From Thiobacillus sp. (GTDB taxonomy: Bacteria; Pseudomonadota; Gammaproteobacteria; Burkholderiales; Thiobacillaceae): DNA of 46,017 nt. Position numbers and translations under genes: made by a program. Below are positions 34,121 through 44,042 of the stretch, one piece after another. A model generated the notes under the pieces. It did not search any database. It was not told where the DNA came from and worked only from the letters and a program-made list of their open reading frames with translations. The stretch is taken from positions 1 to 46,017 of the forward strand of contig JAUXVT010000017.1 in the NCBI GenBank assembly GCA_030680405.1, written 5' to 3'. How positions within the stretch are numbered: position 1 is the first letter of the stretch; every line of letters begins with the position of its first letter.

Positions 34121-35118
34121 CTCAGTACGAAACCGTGCCGGAAGGCCTGCTCGACTTGCCTGCATCGCGGCTGGGCAAGGTGCTGCCCGGGCCGGCGCTG
34201 ATCCATCTGGCGGGGCGGCGTCAGTCTCCCCTGTTCGTGTCGGCTGCTGCACGGCAACGCGGACACCGGCTGGTAGGCGGCGCAATCCGTACTCAGGAAA
34301 TATGAATCGGCCGAGCTGCCCAGGTCGCTGTCGCTGTTCATCGGCAACGTCGAGGTGGCCCGCTCGGGGCTGCGCCGGCTCGACGGTCAGGCCGATTACA
34401 ACCGGGTGTGGCCCGGCAGCGAGGAAGCGCACCCGGCTGAATTGGCGATGGTGCAGCAGGTGGTCGACGCGATGCGCGCCCGCGGCGTGTTTGCCAGCAT
34501 CGACATCCACAACAACACCGGCCTCAATCCGCATTACGCCTGCGTGAGCCGGCTGGACCAGGCATTTCTGCATCTCGCCACCCTGTTTTCCCGCATCGTG
34601 GTCTATTTCATCCGGCCGCGCGGCGTGCAGTCGGCCGCCTTTGCCGGGTTGTGCCCGGCGGTCACGGTGGAATGCGGCAAGCCGGGCATGCCCGGCAGCG
34701 TCGAGCATGCCGCCGCGTACATGGAAGCCTGCCTGCATTTGTCCGAATTCCCGGTCCATCCGGTGCGCCGCATGACGTCGACCTGTTTCATACCGTGGCC
34801 ACCGTCAAGGTGCCGGAGCAGGCCAGCTTCGGCTTCGATTCGCCAACCGCGGACATCGACTTTGTGCCCGAACTCAATCACTTCAATTTCCGCGAGTTGG
34901 AACGCGGCGACCGCTTGGGCCGGGTGCGGCAGGGCTGTTCGGCCAGGCTGCTGGCGCTGGATGAAAACGGCGGGGACATCGGCGCCCGCCTGTTTGATTA
35001 CCGCCAGGGCGAGATCACGCTCAGGCAGCCCCTGATGCCGGCCATGCTGACGCGCGACGAGCGGGTGATTCGCCAGGACGGCCTGTGCTACCTGATGGAG
35101 AGGATCAGCACGCCCTAG
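34114..35118 (+). pseudogene. Broken M14/AstE-like zinc peptidase
   Basis: The reassembled product has about 335 residues and runs from MLTQYETVPEGLLDLPASRL to the end LCYLMERISTP. It needs a 2-nt loss repaired near 34243 and a 1-nt loss near 34770, and an in-frame TAG stands at 34274-34276. The zinc motif reads HGNA instead of HGNE, so a metal ligand is gone. The third-ligand region SIDIHNNTGLNPHYACV and the ECGKPG segment remain. The ATG overlaps the end of the GCS2 pseudogene by 7 nt, which shows that the two were a coupled pair. Decay of both points to loss of function of the unit. Confidence 0.8.
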
Positions 35119-35127
35119 TCCGGAAAC

Positions 35128-36018
35128 TCAGCCGCGTGGATGGTGCGCGGCGTGCAGCTGCTTCATCCGTTCGCGCGCCACGTGGGTGTAGATCTGCGTG
35201 GTGGAAATGTCGCTGTGCCCGAGCAGCATCTGCACCACCCGCAGGTCGGCGCCATGGTTCAGCAGGTGGGTGGCAAAGGCATGGCGCAGCGTGTGTGGCG
35301 ACAGCGGGCGGGTAATTCCGGCGGCGCGGGCGCGCCGCTTAATGAGATACCAGAACGCCTGCCGCGTCATGCCGTCGCCGCGCGAGGTCACAAACACAGC
35401 ATCGGAGAGATGCTTTTCCAGCAACAGGGGGCGCGCGTCCGCCAGATAGCGCCGCAGCCATAGCACCGCTTCTTCGCCTAGCGGCACCAGCCGGTCCTTG
35501 TTGCCCTTGCCGGTCACGCGCAGCACGCCGTCGTTAAGATTGACCGCCGTCAGCCTCAGTCCCACCAGCTCCGACACCCGCAAGCCGGTGGCGTACAGCG
35601 TTTCCAGCATCGCGCGGTCGCGCAGGTCCAGTGTGGTGCCGGCGCCGGCGCTGTCGAGCAGGCGTTCCACATCGGCCTCGGTCAGCGTCTTAGGCAGCGC
35701 GCGCGGCAGCTTGGGGCTGTCGAGATTGAGTGTGGGATCGGCGGCGATCAGGTTTTCACGCAGCAGATAGCGATAAAAGCGTTTCAACGCCGAGGTGTAG
35801 CGCGCCGCGCTGCGCGGCTGCGCGTGACCGGCGAAACGCCACGCCAGATAGGCTTCGACGTCGCCCGCCACGGCAGCATTCAGCGCATGGTTGCGTTCTT
35901 TTTCCAGCCAGGTGCCAAAGGCCTTCAGGTCACGCCGGTATGCCGCCAGCGTCAGGTCCGCCAGCCCGTCTTCCAGCCACAGGTGATCGCAAAACCGGTC
36001 AATCAGCGCGTCGTTCAT
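35128..36018 (-). CDS. xerD: Tyrosine recombinase XerD
   Basis: Resolves chromosome dimers at dif with XerC and FtsK. From 36018 it has 296 residues. The SAM-like N-terminal domain starts MNDALIDRFCDHLWLEDGLADLTLAAYRRD (residues 1-30 split here by description). Catalytic residues are Arg in ATGLRVSEL, Lys in GKGNKDR, H-x-x-R in SPHTLRHAFATHLL, His in LLGHSDIS and Tyr in TQIYTHV. A longer reading from 36195 would run inside ogt. It overlaps ogt by 20 nt. Being in a housekeeping context, it is not a phage integrase. Confidence 0.94.
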   Translation of the reverse strand: MNDALIDRFCDHLWLEDGLADLTLAAYRRDLKAFGTWLEKERNHALNAAVAGDVEAYLAWRFAGHAQPRSAARYTSALKRFYRYLLRENLIAADPTLNLDSPKLPRALPKTLTEADVERLLDSAGAGTTLDLRDRAMLETLYATGLRVSELVGLRLTAVNLNDGVLRVTGKGNKDRLVPLGEEAVLWLRRYLADARPLLLEKHLSDAVFVTSRGDGMTRQAFWYLIKRRARAAGITRPLSPHTLRHAFATHLLNHGADLRVVQMLLGHSDISTTQIYTHVARERMKQLHAAHHPRG

Positions 36019-36469
36019 GCGCCAGCAGCCAGGTTTTGACATCCAGCGGCGCACCGCTGGACGAATGCATGAAGCCGCCCAGCCCATTGGCTGCCAGAAC
36101 ACGATGGCAGGGGATGAGAATGGGAAGGGGATTCGCCCCGCACGCCTGGCCCACCGTGCGTGCTGCGGTGCCGAGCTGTTTTGCCAGTGCGCCATAGGTG
36201 GTCGGCTGCCCGGCCGGAATCGCCATCAGCGTGTGCCATACCCGCAGCTGGAACGGTGTGCCGGCGGGCACGTACAGCAGATCGAATTCATGCGCGGGAT
36301 TGCGCCAGTAGGCGTCGAGCTCGTCCGCCAGATGGCGGATACGATTGTCGGCATGTCCTGAGACGGGCGTCTCGACGGGCAGGAAGTCCAGCCGGGTCAG
36401 CGCTTCGCCAGTGAAGATCGCGCCGAGACGGCAGGGCGGTGCATCCAGAATGGCATCGTAGATGGGCAT
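35999..36469 (-). CDS. ogt: Methylated-DNA-[protein]-cysteine S-methyltransferase
   Basis: Repairs O6-alkylguanine by transfer to its own cysteine. The 156-residue protein has the active site PCHRV with the acceptor Cys, the DNA-binding segment TVGQACGANPLPILI, the helix-turn-helix GQPTTYGALAKQLG and the C-terminal NGLGGF turn. The Ada HTH domain is absent, so it is the stand-alone Ogt type. Its 3' end overlaps the xerD start by 20 nt. Confidence 0.93.
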   Translation of the reverse strand: MPIYDAILDAPPCRLGAIFTGEALTRLDFLPVETPVSGHADNRIRHLADELDAYWRNPAHEFDLLYVPAGTPFQLRVWHTLMAIPAGQPTTYGALAKQLGTAARTVGQACGANPLPILIPCHRVLAANGLGGFMHSSSGAPLDVKTWLLAHERRAD

Positions 36470-36496
36470 GCCGGCATTTTAGCGCCGGGCGAAAAC

Positions 36497-36525
36497 AAAA
36501 ATGCCCGCATTAAGCGGGCATTTTG
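36497..36525 (-). terminator. Rho-independent terminator after rplS
   Basis: ATGCCCGC / GCGGGCAT 8-bp stem with a 5-nt loop (arms 36501-36508 and 36514-36521). On the minus strand it is followed by TTTTT; an A-run on the other side makes it look bidirectional. It lies 21 nt past the rplS stop and separates the operon from ogt. Confidence 0.85.
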
Positions 36526-36545
36526 CGTTGCGGCAGGATGACTGC

Positions 36546-36929
36546 TTATTCGGCAGCCACTGCTTTTGCCTTGCGGGCGGGCAGTTTTTCCTTGATGCGC
36601 GCGGACTTGCCGGAGCGCTCGCGCAGGTAGTACAGCTTGGCGCGGCGGACGTCGCCGCGGCGCTTGACTTCGACGCTGGCGACCAACGGCGAGTGGGTCT
36701 GGAAGGTGCGCTCGACGCCTTCGCCGGCGGAAATCTTGCGCACGGTGAAGGCGGAGTTGAGGCCGCGGTTGCGCTTGGCGATGACCACGCCTTCATAAGC
36801 CTGCAGACGTTCGCGGGTGCCTTCCTTTACTTTCACCTGGACGACGATGGTGTCGCCGGGGGCGAAGTCGGGGAGGGTTTTGCCCAGGCGGGCGATTTCT
36901 TCCTGTTCGAGTTGCTCGATGATGTTCAT
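36546..36929 (-). CDS. rplS: 50S ribosomal protein L19
   Basis: A 127-residue ribosomal protein starting [17 protein letters not shown], with the L19 core [29 protein letters not shown], then [13 protein letters not shown] and the basic C-terminus. It is the last gene of rpsP-rimM-trmD-rplS, as in E. coli. A 90-nt spacer separates it from trmD and a strong terminator follows. Confidence 0.97.
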   Translation of the reverse strand: MNIIEQLEQEEIARLGKTLPDFAPGDTIVVQVKVKEGTRERLQAYEGVVIAKRNRGLNSAFTVRKISAGEGVERTFQTHSPLVASVEVKRRGDVRRAKLYYLRERSGKSARIKEKLPARKAKAVAAE

Positions 36930-37019
36930 GATGTTTCCTTACATCTGGCGGGAGAGGTGCGTCACCGGGTCTGTTTAGACTCCCGGGCGGACGTCACGCC
37001 GTTTCACATTGGCCCGGGA

Positions 37020-37784
37020 TTACCGTGCCGCTTTGTTCTGCTGCGCACCGGGTGGGCGCGCCGCGAGAATATCCTGTTCCTGTTTCGACAAACCGCGTCT
37101 GGCCAGCAGATCGGGGCGATGGGCCGCCGTGATCGCCAGGCTCTGCTGCAATCGCCATTGGGCGATCGCGGCGTGGTTGCCGCTTTTCAATATCTCCGGC
37201 ACTGCCATGCCCTGCCAGATTTCGGGCCGGGTGTAGTGCGGGCAGTCCAAGAGGCCATTGGCGAAGGAATCTTCCACCGCCGAATCAGCATCGTTCAACG
37301 CGCCCGGCAGTTGCCGGATAAGGGCATCCATCAGCGCCAGCGCGGGGAGTTCGCCGCCCGACAGCACAAAGTCGCCGAGAGAGAGTTCCTCATCCACGCG
37401 GCGTTGCAACAGCCGCTCGTCGATGCCTTCATAGCGCCCGCACAGCAGTACCAGTGCGGGCTTTTCCTTCAGTTCCATCACCCGCTGGTGCATCAGCGGG
37501 CGGCCCCGGGGTGAAAAATGCACCACCCAGGGCGTCAAATTTTCGCTGGCCAGGTCCTGCTGCACGGCGTTCAGCGCGCGGTCCAGCGGTTCGGCCAGCA
37601 TCAGCATGCCGGGGCCGCCGCCGTAGGGCCGGTCGTCCACGGTGCGGTGCGGGTCGTCGGTGAAATCGCGCGGATTCCAGGCCTTGAACCGGTACAACCC
37701 GCGGTCCAGCGCCCGCCGGGTGATGCCGTAATCCAGCACGGCATCGAACATCTCGGGGAAGAGCGTGACCGCATCGAAGCGCAT
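37020..37784 (-). CDS. trmD: tRNA (guanine-N1)-methyltransferase
   Basis: Methylates G37 of tRNAs with G36. SPOUT trefoil-knot enzyme of 254 residues, with [13 protein letters not shown] at the start, [24 protein letters not shown] and [15 protein letters not shown] that bind S-adenosylmethionine. The start overlaps the rimM stop by 1 nt (TGATG). Third gene of the rpsP operon. Confidence 0.97.
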   Translation of the reverse strand: MRFDAVTLFPEMFDAVLDYGITRRALDRGLYRFKAWNPRDFTDDPHRTVDDRPYGGGPGMLMLAEPLDRALNAVQQDLASENLTPWVVHFSPRGRPLMHQRVMELKEKPALVLLCGRYEGIDERLLQRRVDEELSLGDFVLSGGELPALALMDALIRQLPGALNDADSAVEDSFANGLLDCPHYTRPEIWQGMAVPEILKSGNHAAIAQWRLQQSLAITAAHRPDLLARRGLSKQEQDILAARPPGAQQNKAAR

Positions 37785-38290
37785 CAGTAGTCTTCGCCCC
37801 AGTCCACCTCGATCTGCCCGCCTGCCACATCCACTTTGCCGACGAAGGCCGCGACAAACGGGATCAGGTGTTCGCGTTTGCCTTTGATGACCAGCACGTC
37901 GTGCGCGCCGGTCTCCAGCAGGCTGTCCACCCGTCCGAGTTCGACGCCTTCGCGGTTGACGGCTTTCAGGCCAATCAAATCCGACCAGTAAAACTCGTTT
38001 TCCTGCGGCGGCGGCAAGTCGCTGCGCCCCACCGAGATTTCCTGTCCGCGCAGGGCATATGCCGCGTCGCGGTCGTCGATACCGGCCAGTTTGGCGACCA
38101 GGGTATTACTGTGATCTTGGACGGCTTCGACGGTGTAATGCGCCTGTTCAGTACCACGCCCGACGCGCCAGGATTCAAAATCCATCAGCGTCCCTGGGTC
38201 ATCACTGAAGGTCTGGACCTTGACCCAGCCCTTGATGCCGAACGGGGCAGCGATGCGCCCCATCACGACCCAATCGCTACCTTGGCTCAA
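37784..38290 (-). CDS. rimM: 16S rRNA processing protein RimM
   Basis: Ribosome maturation factor that binds S19 near the 30S head. N-terminal beta-barrel with [22 protein letters not shown], then the PRC-barrel half ending VDWGEDY. The 168-residue reading begins at a TTG at 38290; the ATG at residue 10 would cut into the conserved strand, so the TTG or a nearby non-ATG codon is likely used. No strong ribosome-binding site is visible. It follows rpsP after 29 nt. Confidence 0.93.
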   Translation of the reverse strand: MSQGSDWVVMGRIAAPFGIKGWVKVQTFSDDPGTLMDFESWRVGRGTEQAHYTVEAVQDHSNTLVAKLAGIDDRDAAYALRGQEISVGRSDLPPPQENEFYWSDLIGLKAVNREGVELGRVDSLLETGAHDVLVIKGKREHLIPFVAAFVGKVDVAGGQIEVDWGEDY

Positions 38291-38319
38291 GCGTTTTGGC
38301 TCGGCTGTCCTGATTGGAA

Positions 38320-38574
38320 TCAGGCAGCAGCAGCGGACTTGTTCTGCTTGACCAGGCGGGCGACGGTGTCGGACAGCTGCGCGCCGTTGCCGGTCCAGTA
38401 GCTGATGCGTTCCTGGTCCAGACGCAGCGATTCAGAGCCTTCAGCGGCGACCGGGTTATAGAAGCCGACGCGCTCGATGAAGCGGCCATCACGACGGCAG
38501 CGCGAATCGGCCACCACCACGTTGTAGAAGGGACGGTTTTTTGCGCCGCCGCGCGAAAGACGAATAACAACCAT
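38320..38574 (-). CDS. rpsP: 30S ribosomal protein S16
   Basis: An 84-residue small ribosomal protein starting [23 protein letters not shown], with [10 protein letters not shown] in the middle and a short lysine/alanine tail. First gene of the rpsP-rimM-trmD-rplS operon, with a promoter in the 74-nt spacer to ffh. Confidence 0.97.
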   Translation of the reverse strand: MVVIRLSRGGAKNRPFYNVVVADSRCRRDGRFIERVGFYNPVAAEGSESLRLDQERISYWTGNGAQLSDTVARLVKQNKSAAAA

Positions 38575-38609
38575 GATTTAACCCACCGGGTAAACGGAGA
38601 AAACCGAGA

Positions 38610-38638
38610 ATTATACCCAAAATCCTCCGACTTGCCAG
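38610..38638 (-). promoter_or_regulatory. Promoter of the rpsP-rimM-trmD-rplS operon
   Basis: Minus-strand CTGGCA (38633-38638) and perfect TATAAT (38610-38615) with a 17-bp spacer, 36 nt before the rpsP ATG and after the ffh stop. Confidence 0.7.
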
Positions 38639-38648
38639 CGGACAAGCA

Positions 38649-39992
<1,344 letters not shown>

Positions 39993-40078
39993 GGCGGTTT
40001 TCTAACACGTCTTCCTTGTTGCCGCTAGGGGCGGCGTGGATAATGGGGCTGGCTGAATTCAGAATCCCATTTTAACGA

Positions 40079-40864
40079 ATGTCTCCGCTATTGCTGGTTA
40101 CTTTATGTGTGAGTGCGCTGCATGGCTGGGTGGCCTGGCGCCTGCAGCGCCCGCCGCCCGCCGCATCGGTGCGCTGGTTGCTGCCGCTGGCACTGCTGGT
40201 TCACGGCGCGTTGATTTATCAGTCGGTGCTGGGGCAGGGCGATATCCGGCTGGGGTTCGGCAATTCCCTGTCGACGATTTTATGGCTGACCGCGCTGGTC
40301 TACTGGCTGGCCAGCCAGGGTGCGCCGCTGGCGCGTCTGCAGTCGTGGGTCAGCGGGTTGGCGGCGCTGTCCGTGCTGGTCATGGCATTTTTCACCGCCA
40401 CCCACGCCATTCCCAATTCACAGGCGCTGGCGCTGCGCGCGCACCTGGTGGTGTCTTTCCTCGCCTATGGCTTGCTGGCGGTCGCGGCCTTGCACGCGGT
40501 GCTAATGACCATGCTGGAAAAGCAGTTGCATCGCGGCGCGCTACTGCGGGACGCCGCCCCGCCCCTGCTGACGCTGGAAGCCATGTTGTTCAAAACCATC
40601 GGCCTGGGTTTCGCGCTGCTGACGCTGGCGGTGTTCAGCGGGGTGTTCTTCTCGGAAGAACTCTTCGGCACGGCTTTGCAGTTTTCGCACAAGATCGTGT
40701 TCGCCATTCTGTCCTGGCTGGTCTTCGGCGGCTTGCTGCTGGGACGGCATTTCCGCGGCTGGCGCGGGCGCACGGCGCTGGTCTGGACGATCACCGGCTT
40801 TACGCTGTTGCTGCTGGCCTATCTGGGCACCCAGTTCGTGCTGGAAGTGGTACTCCGGCGTTGA
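40079..40864 (+). CDS. CcsA/YpjD-family cytochrome c assembly-like membrane protein
   Basis: A 261-residue polytopic membrane protein with about eight helices. Histidines in ATHAIPNS, RAHLVVSFLAYG and FSHKIVFAILSW fit the haem-handling histidines of the CcsA/CcmC fold. In E. coli the orthologue YpjD is likewise divergent from ffh and followed by a CorB-like gene. The precise role of this branch is not settled. The CorB-like gene starts 11 nt after the stop. Confidence 0.88.
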   Translation: MSPLLLVTLCVSALHGWVAWRLQRPPPAASVRWLLPLALLVHGALIYQSVLGQGDIRLGFGNSLSTILWLTALVYWLASQGAPLARLQSWVSGLAALSVLVMAFFTATHAIPNSQALALRAHLVVSFLAYGLLAVAALHAVLMTMLEKQLHRGALLRDAAPPLLTLEAMLFKTIGLGFALLTLAVFSGVFFSEELFGTALQFSHKIVFAILSWLVFGGLLLGRHFRGWRGRTALVWTITGFTLLLLAYLGTQFVLEVVLRR

Positions 40865-40875
40865 GGCGATTTTGA

Positions 40876-42174
40876 TTGGATAGCATTTCCACCAGCACGC
40901 TTTTTGCCGTGCTTGCCGTTTTACTGTTGACCTCGGCGTTTTTTTCCGCGTCCGAGACGGCGATGATGGCGATCAACCGCTATCGCCTGCGTCATGCCGC
41001 CGAATCCGGCGTGCGAGGGGCGATGCGGGCGCAGGCGCTGTTGGACCAGACCGACAAGCTGCTGGGGGTGATTCTGCTCGGCAACAATCTGGTCAATTCC
41101 GCCTCGGGCACGCTGTCCGCCGTGCTGGCCATCCGCCTGTTCGGCGCCGGCGAAATGGTGCTGTTCGTGGCGACACTGTTGCTCACCTTCCTGATTCTGG
41201 TGTTCAGCGAGGTTACGCCCAAGGTGCTGGGCGCCTCGTTCCCCGAACGTGTCGCCTACCCAGCGACGCTGCTGCTCACGCCGATGTTGAAGCTGGCGTA
41301 CCCGGTGGTGTGGTTCGTGAACCTGTTTGTGCAGGGCATCCTGCGGTTGCTGCGGATCAAGCCGCCCGCGCCGGGATATGTCAACCGCCTCGGTCTAGAG
41401 GAGTTGCGGACCATCGTGCTGGAATCGTCCGGGTTGTTGCCGCGAGAACACCACCGGATATTGGTGAATCTGCTGGAGCTGGAAGATATCACCGTCGATG
41501 ACGTGATGACACCGCGCAACCAGATCGAGGCGATCGATATCGAGGACGACCCTGAACGCCTGCGCCAGCAAATTTCCACCAGCCACCATACCCGGCTGGT
41601 GGTGCATGCGGGCTCGTCCGACAACCTGCTCGGCGTGCTGCATGTGCGCCGGGTGCTGCACGCGCTGACCGGCGAGGAACTGGATCCGCAGACATTGAAA
41701 GAAAATCTCGAAGATCTCTATTTCGTTCCGGCGGGCACCCCGCTGTTTACCCAGTTGCGCAACTTCCAGAGCAGCCGGCGGCGGCTGGCGCTGGTGGTCG
41801 ATGAATACGGCGAACTGCAAGGCCTGGTGACGCTGGAAGACCTGCTGGAAGAAATGGTCGGCGAATTCACCACGCAGGCGCCGTCGGATATGGGCTATTT
41901 GCGGCGTGAAGCGGACGGCAGCTGGCTGGCCGAGGGCACCGTGCTGCTGCGTCATCTGAACCGCAAATTGGGCTTGTCGTTGCCGTTGGACGGGCCGAAG
42001 ACGCTGAATGGCCTGTTGCTGGAGCAGTTCGAGGACATTCCCGAGGCGGGGGTGAGCATCAAGCTGGGTGGCGTACCGGTGGAAATCGTGCAAACGCAGG
42101 ATCGCGCGGTGAAGATGGCGCGCATTTATCCGCCCACGTCGGATGACACTTCCTCCGAGAACGCCTCAATTTAG
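40876..42174 (+). CDS. CorB/HlyC-family protein (DUF21, CBS pair, CorC domain)
   Basis: A 432-residue membrane protein. The DUF21 region (about 1-190) has several membrane segments, followed by a CBS pair (about 205-330, with VMTPRNQIEAIDI and LVVDEYGELQGLVTLEDLLEEMVGE) and a C-terminal CorC/HlyC domain. Members of this family are implicated in Mg2+/Co2+ export, as in E. coli YfjD (CorB). The reading starts at a TTG at 40876; there is GAGGCG upstream. It is likely co-transcribed with the CcsA-like gene. Two small hairpins follow before pilB. Confidence 0.9.
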   Translation: MDSISTSTLFAVLAVLLLTSAFFSASETAMMAINRYRLRHAAESGVRGAMRAQALLDQTDKLLGVILLGNNLVNSASGTLSAVLAIRLFGAGEMVLFVATLLLTFLILVFSEVTPKVLGASFPERVAYPATLLLTPMLKLAYPVVWFVNLFVQGILRLLRIKPPAPGYVNRLGLEELRTIVLESSGLLPREHHRILVNLLELEDITVDDVMTPRNQIEAIDIEDDPERLRQQISTSHHTRLVVHAGSSDNLLGVLHVRRVLHALTGEELDPQTLKENLEDLYFVPAGTPLFTQLRNFQSSRRRLALVVDEYGELQGLVTLEDLLEEMVGEFTTQAPSDMGYLRREADGSWLAEGTVLLRHLNRKLGLSLPLDGPKTLNGLLLEQFEDIPEAGVSIKLGGVPVEIVQTQDRAVKMARIYPPTSDDTSSENASI

Positions 42175-42271
42175 GCGAAATATCGCCGTTAAGGCCTGTG
42201 ATCCCCATTCGCCGCCTTCCGGCGGGTGAGGCGGGAAATAATCTGACGCTGGACTTGTCTGGAACCGAGCT

Positions 42272-43987
42272 ATGGCTGCTTTGACAAACACCAACAATTT
42301 AACCGGACTGGCGCGCGCCATGGTCAACCATGGCTGGCTGTCCGAGGACGACGCCGAGGGCGTATGGAAGCGCGCCAGCCAGTCGGGCGACTCGTTCGTG
42401 ACCGAACTCATCAAGGGACGGCGTTTCAAGGCCGACCAGGTCGCCGAATTCGCGGCCATCTCGTTCGGCTTCCCCTTCCTGGACTTGAATGCCATAGATG
42501 CGGAGAACCTGCCGCAGGGGGTGCTCGATCCGAAACTGGTGCAAAAGCGGCGCGTGATTGCGCTGTATCAGCGTGGCAACAAGCTGTATGTGGCGACCTC
42601 CGACCCCACCCATCTGCAAGCGCTGGACGAGGTGAAGTTCCAGACCGGGCAGACGGTGGAGCCGGTGGTGGTGGAAGACGACAAGCTCGGCAAGCTGATC
42701 CAAAAAGCGGGCGAGGCAGACGACAACACGATGGCCGTGTTGAATGCCGAAGATATCAATCTCGATTTTGCCGATGAGGAAAGCGCCGCTGCACAGAAGG
42801 ATACCGGCGGTATCGAAATCGACGATGCACCGGTGGTGCGCTATCTGCAAAAGATCATGCTCGACGCCATCAATCTTGGCGCATCCGACATCCACTTCGA
42901 GCCTTACGAAAAGTATTACCGTATCCGCTATCGTCGTGACGGCGTCCTGTCCGAAGTCGCGCAGCCGCCGATGGCGATCAAGGACAAGGTGGCTTCGCGC
43001 ATCAAGGTGCTGTCGCGGCTGGATATTTCGGAGAAGCGCGTGCCGCAGGACGGCCGCATGAAAATGGTGCTGTCGAAAAACCGCGCCATTGATTTCCGGG
43101 TCAGCACCCTGCCCACGCTGTATGGCGAAAAGATCGTCATGCGCATTCTTGATCCCACCAGCGCGCAGATGGGGATCGAGGCGCTGGGCTACGAGCCGTG
43201 GCAGAAAGAACTGCTGCTGAACGCAGTGCAACGCCCCTACGGCATGGTGCTGGTGACCGGCCCAACCGGTTCCGGCAAGACCGTGTCGCTCTATACCTGC
43301 CTGAACATCCTCAACAAGCCCGACGTCAACATCTCGACAGCGGAAGACCCGGCAGAAATCCAGTTGCCCGGCGTCAATCAGGTCAACGTCAACGACAAGG
43401 CCGGGCTGACTTTTTCGGCGGCGCTGAGATCCTTCCTGCGACAGGATCCCGACGTCATCATGGTTGGCGAAATACGCGATCTGGAAACCGCCGACATCGC
43501 CATCAAGGCCGCGCAAACCGGCCACCTGGTGATGTCGACGCTGCACACCAACGACGCGCCGACGACGCTGACGCGGCTGCTCAACATGGGCGTGGCGCCG
43601 TTCAACATCGCCGCCAGCGTGCTGCTGATCACCGCGCAGCGGCTGGCCCGGCGGCTCTGCGAGGCGTGCAAGAAGCCCGCCGACTACCCGCGCGAGGCGA
43701 TGCTCAAAGCCGGCTTCGCCGCCGAAGACCTGGACGGCAACTGGAAGCCTTATCGCGCGGTCGGCTGCTCGGCCTGCAACAACGGCTACAAAGGCCGCGT
43801 CGGCCTGTACCAGGTGATGCCGATCACCGAAGCCATTCAGCGCATCATCCTGGCTTCAGGCACCGCGCTCGACATCGCCAAGCAAGCCCAGCTCGAAGGT
43901 GTGCGCGACCTGCGCCAGTCGGGCCTGCTCAAGGTCCGCGGCGGCATGACGACGCTCGAAGAGGTCATCACCGTGACCAACGAGTAA
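42272..43987 (+). CDS. pilB: Type IV pilus assembly ATPase PilB
   Basis: The extension motor of type IV pili. It has 571 residues, with an N-terminal MshEN/GSPII_E domain (about 30-160) and a RecA-like ATPase core. Walker A GPTGSGKT is at about 330-337; an Asp box and a Walker B region with DPDVIMVGEIRD follow, then the His box STLHTNDAPTTLTRL. A zinc site uses CEAC (about 462) and CSAC (about 500). pilC follows after 55 nt. Its motifs are intact, so pilus formation or DNA uptake is likely to be functional. Confidence 0.96.
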   Translation: MAALTNTNNLTGLARAMVNHGWLSEDDAEGVWKRASQSGDSFVTELIKGRRFKADQVAEFAAISFGFPFLDLNAIDAENLPQGVLDPKLVQKRRVIALYQRGNKLYVATSDPTHLQALDEVKFQTGQTVEPVVVEDDKLGKLIQKAGEADDNTMAVLNAEDINLDFADEESAAAQKDTGGIEIDDAPVVRYLQKIMLDAINLGASDIHFEPYEKYYRIRYRRDGVLSEVAQPPMAIKDKVASRIKVLSRLDISEKRVPQDGRMKMVLSKNRAIDFRVSTLPTLYGEKIVMRILDPTSAQMGIEALGYEPWQKELLLNAVQRPYGMVLVTGPTGSGKTVSLYTCLNILNKPDVNISTAEDPAEIQLPGVNQVNVNDKAGLTFSAALRSFLRQDPDVIMVGEIRDLETADIAIKAAQTGHLVMSTLHTNDAPTTLTRLLNMGVAPFNIAASVLLITAQRLARRLCEACKKPADYPREAMLKAGFAAEDLDGNWKPYRAVGCSACNNGYKGRVGLYQVMPITEAIQRIILASGTALDIAKQAQLEGVRDLRQSGLLKVRGGMTTLEEVITVTNE

Positions 43988-44042
43988 GCGCAGCCGCCGC
44001 CCCCATCAATCTCCTGCAACGCCTCTCCCGGACGAACTCACC

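Noticed and set aside
35128-36018. Tyrosine recombinase as a possible phage or island integrase
   Set aside because: Sequence and context (overlap with ogt, no att repeats or cargo) fit the housekeeping XerD.
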